Origin: Acidobacteriota bacterium
GTDB taxonomy: Bacteria; Acidobacteriota; Terriglobia; Terriglobales; Acidobacteriaceae
DNA: 10,560 nt
Assembly (NCBI GenBank): GCA_003224835.1
Contig: QHZX01000050.1
Span: forward strand, 1 to 10,560
Direction: 5' to 3'
Below are positions 1 through 5,289 of the stretch, piece after piece. The translations under genes and the position numbers were made by a program. Each line of letters starts with the position of its first letter. The stretch's first letter is position 1. A model generated the notes under the pieces. The model made no database searches, was not told the DNA's origin, and saw only the letters and a list, made by a program, of their open reading frames with translations.

Positions 1-188
1 ATCCGGTATTTGTTGCGTTGAATATGACCGCGCAACCGCAGACAGTGAACTTCAAATTGAAAGGTTTTGGCGTGGATGGAAAGACTTTACGTGTGTTGCT
101 GGCGGCGCCAGACCCGGCAAATTCTGAATTATCTATGACGGGAGTAAAGCTCGAGCCGTTCGGGGTCTTGATTGCCGCAGTGGAGTAG
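1..188 (+). CDS. C-terminal fragment of a probable GH13 alpha-amylase/alpha-glucosidase
   Basis: This is the 3' end of a gene that begins left of the window. Reading from base 3 gives 61 residues and a TAG stop at 186-188. The visible end runs PVFVALNMTAQPQTVNFKL, then a variable loop, then LEPFGVLIAAVE. A strand of the type 'vlVaLNfs..pqtv' followed by a closing 'l.pfgv.i' strand is characteristic of the small C-terminal beta-sandwich of GH13 alpha-glucosidases and amylases. The catalytic (beta/alpha)8 barrel would lie outside the window, so no active-site residue can be checked. Such enzymes hydrolyse or transfer alpha-1,4/1,6-glucosidic bonds. The next genes include further glycosidases, which fits a carbohydrate-use locus. 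Another glycosidase with a similar C-terminal domain is possible; the reading frame is secure and the family is moderately supported. Confidence 0.55.
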   Translation, partial: PVFVALNMTAQPQTVNFKLKGFGVDGKTLRVLLAAPDPANSELSMTGVKLEPFGVLIAAVE

Positions 189-222
189 TACTAAAGAAGC
201 TGAGCAGATTCCCAAAATGGGT

Positions 223-267
223 TTATCTCTGCGATCTTTGCGTGATCTCTGCGAACTCTGCGGTTAA
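223..267 (+). repeat. Left inverted repeat of the GxxExxY cassette, made of ~10-bp subrepeats
   Basis: This arm ends 9 bp before the GTG start of the GxxExxY gene. It pairs with 684-728: bases 240-267 are an exact reverse complement of 684-711, and the outer part differs at about five positions (225, 226, 230, 238, 239). Inside it the core CTNTGCG recurs four times (227-233, 236-242, 247-253, 256-262) at steps of 9, 11 and 9 bp, close to one DNA turn. In RNA read through the gene, the two arms could form a long stem enclosing the ORF. Confidence 0.85.
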
Positions 268-276
268 AATCTTTCC

Positions 277-687
277 GTGTCATACCGCAGTCTCACCAGC
301 GATATCATTGGCTCCGCCATTAAGATCCACCGTAAACTGGGCCCTGGTTTGCTGGAGTCTGCTTATGAACCATGTCTATCATACGAACTCTCGAACTTAG
401 GATACAGAATCGAGCGACAGAAACCCGTGCCTCTCGTTTACGAAGCAGTGAAGTTAGATTGCGGCTTCCGCGCAGACATTGTTGTGGATCAAAGAGTTGC
501 GGTAGAACTGAAATGTAAGGACGTTCTGCATCCCGTAGACGAAGGTCAACTGCTTTCTCATTTGCGCCTGCTTAACTTACCGATTGGAATTCTGATTAAT
601 TTCCATGTCGTGCTCCTTAAAGACGGAATAAAACGGCTGGTGAACAACTACACTGAGCCTGTTTCTGAGCACGTTAAAAGCGCTTAA
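277..687 (+). CDS. GxxExxY family protein (PDDEXK-like nuclease fold)
   Basis: This 136-residue protein matches the GxxExxY family (TIGR04256 / PF13366 PDDEXK_3) over its whole length, and about 125-135 residues is usual. The start region TSDIIGSAIKIHRKLGPGL precedes the signature G24-L-L-E27-S-A-Y30. A PD-(D/E)xK-like core follows: R65-A-D67 on one strand and E77-L-K79 on the next, then a glutamine helix (Q91) and the closing strand GILINFHVVLLKDGIKRLVN. The fold predicts metal-dependent nucleic-acid cleavage, but no activity has been settled for the family to my knowledge. The start is GTG at 277, placed so that the protein begins as family members do (M-x-Y-x-x-L-T); no Shine-Dalgarno precedes it. 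The TAA stop at 685-687 lies inside the right inverted repeat. The gene has no obvious link to the carbohydrate genes and is probably an insertion. Confidence 0.9.
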   Translation: MSYRSLTSDIIGSAIKIHRKLGPGLLESAYEPCLSYELSNLGYRIERQKPVPLVYEAVKLDCGFRADIVVDQRVAVELKCKDVLHPVDEGQLLSHLRLLNLPIGILINFHVVLLKDGIKRLVNNYTEPVSEHVKSA

Positions 688-728
688 CCGCAGAGTTCGC
701 AGAGATCACGCCGAGATCGCTGAGGAAA
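684..728 (-). repeat. Right inverted repeat of the GxxExxY cassette
   Basis: This is the reverse-complement partner of 223-267. It overlaps the last codons: the TAA stop at 685-687 is part of the repeat, so repeat and gene are physically integrated. It fills nearly all of the 50-bp gap before the 3' end of the convergent CRTAC1 gene (stop at 738-740), and as a long stem it could also act in transcript ending or stability for both converging genes. Confidence 0.85.
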
Positions 729-737
729 TTATTTGCT

Positions 738-2537
738 TCAACTTCGCCGCGCTCCGACCTTTTGATCGGTCACAATTCCTTGTCCTTCCTTCACGAAAAC
801 AAGCTGATTCACTGGGACATCTTTCAGGATATCCACCTGCCCACTTGGCCAATGAATTTCCAGCAGATCAACTTTTCCAGCCTTGCCTAACCCGAAGTGC
901 ACCCGCAGATCGCTTTGCGAAAAATATCCCCCGCCGCTCCGAACTTCATCAATCTGCCGATGCGGCTTGTTCTCCCCCGGAACAGTTGCAGTGCAACTCA
1001 CTCGCGCGCCAATCCCGCTGCGATTCGATTTCGTTCCGATCAATTTCACTTTGATCCAATTGTTCCCCGAAGTTGAATCGCAACGTAGCAACTGCGGCAA
1101 TCCATTGACCGTGTTCACGACCATATCGATATCGCCGTCATTATCGAAATCACCGAACGCACAGCCCCGCGCCGCAACCGCAGCCGTTATACCCGGGCCT
1201 GCCATGTCCGTGACTTCTTCGAAGCGGCCGTTTCTCAAGTTCCGATAGAGCAATTTGTGTTGGCTGTATCCAGCTTCCGTCTTGAGCTGCTCGACCTCGG
1301 GATACACGTGACCGTTGCAAATCAAAATATCGGCCCAGCCGTCGTTGTCGAAGTCGAAGAATCCGCACCCCCAGCCGAGATATTGCGTGTGGGCACCGAG
1401 TCCGGCGGTGAACGTCGTGTCCTCGAAATTTGCGCCGCCCACGCTCTTATAGAGTGATGGCGTGTCGCCCGCGAAATTTGTTTTCACGATGTCGAGATTG
1501 CCGTCCAGGTCATAATCGGCGGCAGATACGCCCATTCCCGCCTGCGGCTTGCCGTCGGGGCTGAGCGCACATCCGGCCACGACCGCGATGTCTTCAAATT
1601 TTCCGTTCTTTTTATTCTGATAAAGCGCGCTCGGCGCAGAATCGTTCGCAACGTAAATGTCCGGCCAGCCATCGTTGTCGAAGTCGGCCGTCAAAACCCC
1701 AAGACCATACGTGCCGTTCGCGTTAAGAATGCCACTCGTTTCCGAAACATCCGTAAAGGTACCATCGCCATTGTTGTGAAAGAGAATATTTTTCCCGCCC
1801 TTTAATCCGGGCGGCCCGCACGCGACCATCACCCCTTTGTAAAGACATGGCCCGGATTCAGGCACCGGCGCTGTCGCCAGGTCGAGATCAATGTAATTTG
1901 CGACAAACAAATCCAGCTTGCCGTCCCGATCGTAATCGACAAAGGCGCAGCCTGTGTTCCATCGTTTGCCATTGCCGCCAATCCCGGCTTTATCGGTTAC
2001 ATCAGTGAAAGTTCCGTCACCATTATTGTGATAGAGAACATTTTTGCCGAAGTAGCTGACGAAGAGGTCGTCGAATCCATCGTTGTCGTAATCCCCGACG
2101 CAAACCCCCTGCCCCCAACCGCGATGAACCAGTCCCGCCTTAACAGTCACGTCCGTAAAAGTACCGTCCCGATTGTTCTTGAAAAGATGCGAGGTCGGCT
2201 CCTCACCGGACGGGAACCCTTCCAGGCGCCAGCCGTTCACCAGAAAGATATCGAGCCAGCCATCATTGTCGTAGTCGTAGAAAGCCACGCCGCAGCCTGT
2301 AGTTTCGAGCAAATATTTATTTTTGTGCTCTCCGCCGTAGATCGTCTTGGCATTGAGTCCGGCCGCCCATCCAACATCGACGAAGGTTGCGCCAATCGAA
2401 TCGTTCGGCTTGGCTGGTGGCTGCGCTTCCGCGACCAATGGCGGCCCTGGTCGTCCAAGACTAAGAACATCGGCAAAGGAAAGGACTAGCGCGGAGCGGC
2501 TAAGGGATCTGATAAACGAGCGGCGTGAGAACGACAA
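738..2537 (-). CDS. CRTAC1-family exported beta-propeller protein with ASPIC/UnbV domain, Tat signal
   Basis: This is a 599-residue protein. The N-terminus carries a twin-arginine motif, S4-R5-R6-S-F-I-R10, a weakly hydrophobic stretch and an A-E-A site near residue 38, so export of a folded protein through Tat is predicted. The body has seven FG-GAP/VCBS repeats with intact Ca-binding D-x-D-x-D-G loops starting near residues 88, 149, 201, 285, 341, 395 and 463, many preceded by the phrase N-x-G-D-G-T-F-x-D-V. This implies a seven-bladed propeller. Residues about 500-585 form an ASPIC/UnbV domain (G-T-K-S-N-R ... R-S-G-G-G-Y ... H-F-G-L-G). A cysteine pair C231-x8-C240 sits in an inter-blade loop. 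The start is TTG at 2537; GGAGGG 11 bp upstream and the early Tat motif support it. The family is thought to act in extracellular binding, but no ligand can be deduced. It diverges from a glycosidase gene and has a paralogue at 7919-9601. Confidence 0.93.
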   Translation of the reverse strand: MSFSRRSFIRSLSRSALVLSFADVLSLGRPGPPLVAEAQPPAKPNDSIGATFVDVGWAAGLNAKTIYGGEHKNKYLLETTGCGVAFYDYDNDGWLDIFLVNGWRLEGFPSGEEPTSHLFKNNRDGTFTDVTVKAGLVHRGWGQGVCVGDYDNDGFDDLFVSYFGKNVLYHNNGDGTFTDVTDKAGIGGNGKRWNTGCAFVDYDRDGKLDLFVANYIDLDLATAPVPESGPCLYKGVMVACGPPGLKGGKNILFHNNGDGTFTDVSETSGILNANGTYGLGVLTADFDNDGWPDIYVANDSAPSALYQNKKNGKFEDIAVVAGCALSPDGKPQAGMGVSAADYDLDGNLDIVKTNFAGDTPSLYKSVGGANFEDTTFTAGLGAHTQYLGWGCGFFDFDNDGWADILICNGHVYPEVEQLKTEAGYSQHKLLYRNLRNGRFEEVTDMAGPGITAAVAARGCAFGDFDNDGDIDMVVNTVNGLPQLLRCDSTSGNNWIKVKLIGTKSNRSGIGARVSCTATVPGENKPHRQIDEVRSGGGYFSQSDLRVHFGLGKAGKVDLLEIHWPSGQVDILKDVPVNQLVFVKEGQGIVTDQKVGARRS

Positions 2538-2548
2538 AAGAAAGAGTA

Positions 2549-2554
2549 CCCTCC
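2549..2554 (-). promoter_or_regulatory. Shine-Dalgarno sequence for the TTG start at 2537
   Basis: GGAGGG on the - strand, with an 11-nt spacer to the TTG codon at 2537-2535. There is no ATG in frame in the codons before it, so this site decides the start of the Tat-type CRTAC1 gene. Confidence 0.65.
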
Positions 2555-2566
2555 GAGATTTGGCGC

Positions 2567-2595
2567 TTGCGACATTGCGCCGCTACTTTTATAGT
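2567..2595 (+). promoter_or_regulatory. Predicted sigma70-type promoter for the six-hairpin glycosidase
   Basis: TTGCGA (2567-2572), a 17-bp spacer, then TATAGT (2590-2595): 4/6 and 5/6 matches to the housekeeping consensus. Transcription would begin near 2602, giving a leader of about 35 nt before the ATG at 2637. Its -10 overlaps that of the opposing promoter at 2588-2616. This is a pattern-based prediction. Confidence 0.5.
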
Positions 2596-2616
2596 GAACG
2601 GCTTCTTCATTCACAA
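2588..2616 (-). promoter_or_regulatory. Predicted sigma70-type promoter for the Tat-type CRTAC1 gene
   Basis: Read on the - strand: TTGTGA (2616-2611), a 17-bp spacer, then TATAAA (2593-2588), matching 4/6 and 5/6 consensus positions. Initiation near 2581 would leave a leader of about 43 nt containing the GGAGGG site. The -10 shares bases 2590-2593 with the + strand -10. Confidence 0.5.
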
Positions 2617-2636
2617 GTATAGCCACGCGATCGGCC

Positions 2637-5225
2637 ATGCACTGGATCGGTTTTCAAAACTTGAAGCAGAAGGAAAGCGCACGCTGCCCCGCCTTGCGCG
2701 GTTTTGGAAGGCTCGGAGCGCCGGTTCTGATTTATCTCGTCGCCTGCTCCTTGGTGGTTGCCCAATCCCGTAACCTGGAACTTTCTCGCACCACACGCCA
2801 ATGGGAATTTTTCTCTGCAACCGGAATGCGCGCCGGACTGTTCGGTAACGACAGTGGAAATCTGGAAGCTTGGGTGTACCCACTGAAAATATTCCGCAAC
2901 TTCCATCTGCGTTTTCTCACGGAGGGTCGCAGTCTTCCCGCCGAATCGCTGGTCCGCACAGTCAGTGTTCATCCCGAATCGAGCGCGATCATCTATACGG
3001 GCGACACTTTCTCAGTAAAAGAAACTCTGTTTGTCCCAGTGCATGAACCGGGAGCGGTGATTAAATTTGAAGTTGAAACCGCACACCCTCTCGAGATTGA
3101 AGCCGTGTTCGAGCGCGACTTCCAATTGGAGTGGCCGGCGGCGCTCGGCGGAACCTATTTGAACTGGGACGCGGGCTTGCGCGCCTTCTCCTTTGGCGAG
3201 GAACAAAGAAAGTATTCTGCACTGGTTGGCTCGCCAACTGGCGACTTAACGGGACTGGAATATCAGACGAACTATTCGGCGTCGCAGGAAAGCGCCATTC
3301 GGCTTGGCGCTACCCTCAAGGGCAAAGAAACCAAGGTGATCGCGATCGCTGCGTCTGTGAGCGGCCCAGCCGAAGCGGAAAGCACTTACAAGCATTTGAT
3401 CGCCGACTACGAGGCCGCAGAAAAAGATTCCGCGAAATATTACGAGGATTATCTCGCGCGCACTGTCAGTCTTGAACTGCCGGACGCGCAACTCCAGCAG
3501 GCGTACGATTGGGCGCGCGTCAGCGTTATTCAGGGATTGGTGACGAATCCATATCTCGGAACTGGGCTCGTCGCTGGCTATCGGATGTCAGGCACTAGTC
3601 AGCGCCCGGGTTTCGCCTGGTTCTTCGGACGCGATTCTTTCTGGACCGCACAAGCCCTCGACGCTGAAGGTGATTTCTCCACCACACGCACAGCTCTCGA
3701 ATTTATTTCGAAATATCAACGCGCCGACGGAAAGATTCCCCACGAAATTTCCCAAGGCGCGAACTTCGTGAACTGGTTCACCGACTATCCGTACGCATAC
3801 GCTTCCGCAGACGCCACCCCGCTCTACATCATCGCTGCTAACGATTACGTCGCTCAGAGCGGAGACACAGGATTTGCTCGTGAGAAGTGGGACAGCTTAT
3901 GGAAGGCATATCAATTACTACGCCCCACGTATGACGAGCAAGGCTTCCCGCAAAATTTCGGCATCGGTCACGGGTGGGTTGAAGGCGGCCCGTTACTCCC
4001 TGTGAAGAACGAGTTCTATCAGAGTGGCCTTGGAGCGCAAGCATTGTCGGCACTTTCAAGCCTTGCGCACTTTGCAGACAAGGATGACCTCAGCAAACAG
4101 CTTGCGGAGGACTTCGTTCGCCAGAAGCAACTTGTAAACCAGGCATTCTGGTCACAGGAGTCGGGCACGTATGCATTCGCTCTAGATAAGAACAATCAGA
4201 AGGTAATTGAGCCGAGCGTGCTGGCCACAGTCCCGATGTGGTTTGGGCTTCTGGACGAAAAAAGAGCTGGTTCCATGATCGATCAACTTTCTGGCCCCGA
4301 CCACGAAACCGATTGGGGCATGAGAATCATTTCCGCTCGCGCACCGCGCTACGACGCCGGCGGGTATCACTACGGGTCGGTCTGGCCACTGTTCACAGGG
4401 TGGGCATCAGTTGGCGAATACCGCTATCACCGGGCGTTTCCAGCATACTCAAACCTTCGAGCCAATGCGTTACTTGCTCTCGATGGATCGTTGGGGCACG
4501 TGACCGAGGTCCTCTCCGGCGACTACTATCAGCCGCTCTCAACCAGTTCTCCGCATCAGATTTGGTCGGCAGCAATGGTGATTAGCCCGCTTTTGCGCGG
4601 ACTCTTTGGCCTGGAAACTGACGCGCTTCAACACAAACTCATTTTCGCACCGCACGTTCCCGCAGACTGGACATCATTCGCAATTCACAATCTCCACGCG
4701 GGTGATACAACTCTCGACTTCGATTATCGAAAAACGATCGACGAAATCACGTTGCAAATTCAAAGTGCCGGTGCCACATCCCTGGAATTTTCTCCTGCGT
4801 TGGGCCTGCACGCGAAGATCATCAGCGCGGAATTTAACGGCAAACGAGTGCCGTTCCAGATTTCGAAGAGCGATGTCGACCAGCATGTCATAACGCAAGT
4901 GGCGGTACCGAAGGGCAAGAGCAGTCTTCGCATTCGACTTAAAAATGACTTCGGAATCAGCTACGCGAATTCGTTACCGCCGTTGGGAAGTTCGAGCCTG
5001 GGTTTGCGTATGATTTCAGATTCTTGGTCAGCATCGTCCGATTCCGAAATTTTGGAATTTGCCGGCGCAGGCGGCATGCGCTACGAATTAGCAGTATGGA
5101 ATCCAGGTCAAATCGCCTCGGTTGAGGGTGCAGAAGTTACGAACGGAAAGCTCGCAGTAAATATTTCGACGAGTGCATCCGAGGTTTATCAGAAGCAAAA
5201 AATCGTGATTCACTTCTCGCGCTGA
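2637..5225 (+). CDS. Exported six-hairpin glycosidase, glycogen-debranching/glucoamylase-like
   Basis: This is an 862-residue protein. Residues 22-43 contain a hydrophobic export segment (VLIYLVACSLVVAQ). L-V-A-C37 also fits a lipobox, so cleavage by either signal peptidase is possible. An N-terminal beta-rich region (about 50-270) precedes an (alpha/alpha)6-type domain (about 280-660). The latter has W328-F-F-G-R-D333, S390-A-D-A-T-P, H445-G-W-V-E449, N458-E-F-Y, Y577-H-Y-G-S-V-W and P639-H-Q-I-W-S. The WVE, NEFY and QxWS elements parallel the WMD, E-x-N and QAWS elements of glycogen-debranching C-domains, making E449 a plausible catalytic residue. The substrate is probably an alpha-glucan or another glucoside; the exact GH family is not settled. 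Residues about 690-862 are a further beta-rich tail. The ATG at 2637 has no Shine-Dalgarno, and the charged leader before the hydrophobic core is long (about 26 residues); TTG codons at residues 9 and 20 are alternative starts. It diverges from the CRTAC1 gene. Confidence 0.85.
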   Translation: MHWIGFQNLKQKESARCPALRGFGRLGAPVLIYLVACSLVVAQSRNLELSRTTRQWEFFSATGMRAGLFGNDSGNLEAWVYPLKIFRNFHLRFLTEGRSLPAESLVRTVSVHPESSAIIYTGDTFSVKETLFVPVHEPGAVIKFEVETAHPLEIEAVFERDFQLEWPAALGGTYLNWDAGLRAFSFGEEQRKYSALVGSPTGDLTGLEYQTNYSASQESAIRLGATLKGKETKVIAIAASVSGPAEAESTYKHLIADYEAAEKDSAKYYEDYLARTVSLELPDAQLQQAYDWARVSVIQGLVTNPYLGTGLVAGYRMSGTSQRPGFAWFFGRDSFWTAQALDAEGDFSTTRTALEFISKYQRADGKIPHEISQGANFVNWFTDYPYAYASADATPLYIIAANDYVAQSGDTGFAREKWDSLWKAYQLLRPTYDEQGFPQNFGIGHGWVEGGPLLPVKNEFYQSGLGAQALSALSSLAHFADKDDLSKQLAEDFVRQKQLVNQAFWSQESGTYAFALDKNNQKVIEPSVLATVPMWFGLLDEKRAGSMIDQLSGPDHETDWGMRIISARAPRYDAGGYHYGSVWPLFTGWASVGEYRYHRAFPAYSNLRANALLALDGSLGHVTEVLSGDYYQPLSTSSPHQIWSAAMVISPLLRGLFGLETDALQHKLIFAPHVPADWTSFAIHNLHAGDTTLDFDYRKTIDEITLQIQSAGATSLEFSPALGLHAKIISAEFNGKRVPFQISKSDVDQHVITQVAVPKGKSSLRIRLKNDFGISYANSLPPLGSSSLGLRMISDSWSASSDSEILEFAGAGGMRYELAVWNPGQIASVEGAEVTNGKLAVNISTSASEVYQKQKIVIHFSR

Positions 5226-5252
5226 AGCCAAGAAACGTCGAGCTAAAAGCAG

Positions 5253-5280
5253 ATTCCTCACCGCTGAAGCGCTTCGGAAT
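5253..5280. repeat. Short imperfect palindrome at the convergent junction
   Basis: ATTCC (5253-5257) pairs with GGAAT (5276-5280), and an inner CGC-TGAA-GCG hairpin occupies 5262-5271. The perfect palindrome GAAGCGCTTC is at 5266-5275. It lies within the 64-bp gap between the stops of the two convergent glycosidase genes. Read on the - strand, the edges GTCATTCCGA and GAGGAATCTGC recall a dispersed short repeat that I remember from Acidobacteria and other phyla; that is recollection and not a search result. It could fold in both converging transcripts. It lacks the T-run of a standard intrinsic terminator. Confidence 0.5.
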
Positions 5281-5289
5281 GACATCGGT

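Larger units (their letters stand above)
223..728. other. GxxExxY cassette bounded by 45-bp inverted repeats
   Basis: A 506-bp unit with a single ORF (277-687) sits between two near-perfect inverted repeats, 223-267 and 684-728. By hand alignment 40 of 45 positions match, with an uninterrupted 28-bp identical core (240-267 against 684-711). The unit lies 34 bp after the stop of the left-hand glycosidase gene and ends 9 bp before the stop codon of the oppositely oriented CRTAC1 gene, so it fills the whole intergenic space between them. No transposase and no clear target-site duplication is visible at its ends. Its compactness and terminal symmetry suggest a discrete inserted unit, possibly mobilised in trans, but the sequence alone does not show mobility. 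Confidence 0.5.

Noticed and set aside
211..225. CCCA-AAA-TGGG hairpin followed by TTTAT after the GH13-like gene, as an intrinsic terminator
   Set aside because: The stem is only 4 bp and the T-run is interrupted; too weak to call.
1260..2290. Recurring DNA motif of the 'cgttgtcgaagtc' / 'cattgtcgtagtc' type on the + strand, looking like a repeat array
   Set aside because: It is the reverse complement of codons for the D-x-D-N-D-G loops of the FG-GAP repeats; spacing is irregular and follows the protein blades, so it is not a CRISPR or satellite array.
2028..2489. 153-codon open frame antisense to the Tat-type CRTAC1 gene
   Set aside because: The translation is low-complexity V/I/E-rich antisense of Asp-rich repeats, has no recognisable domain or ribosome site, and lies fully inside a well-supported gene.
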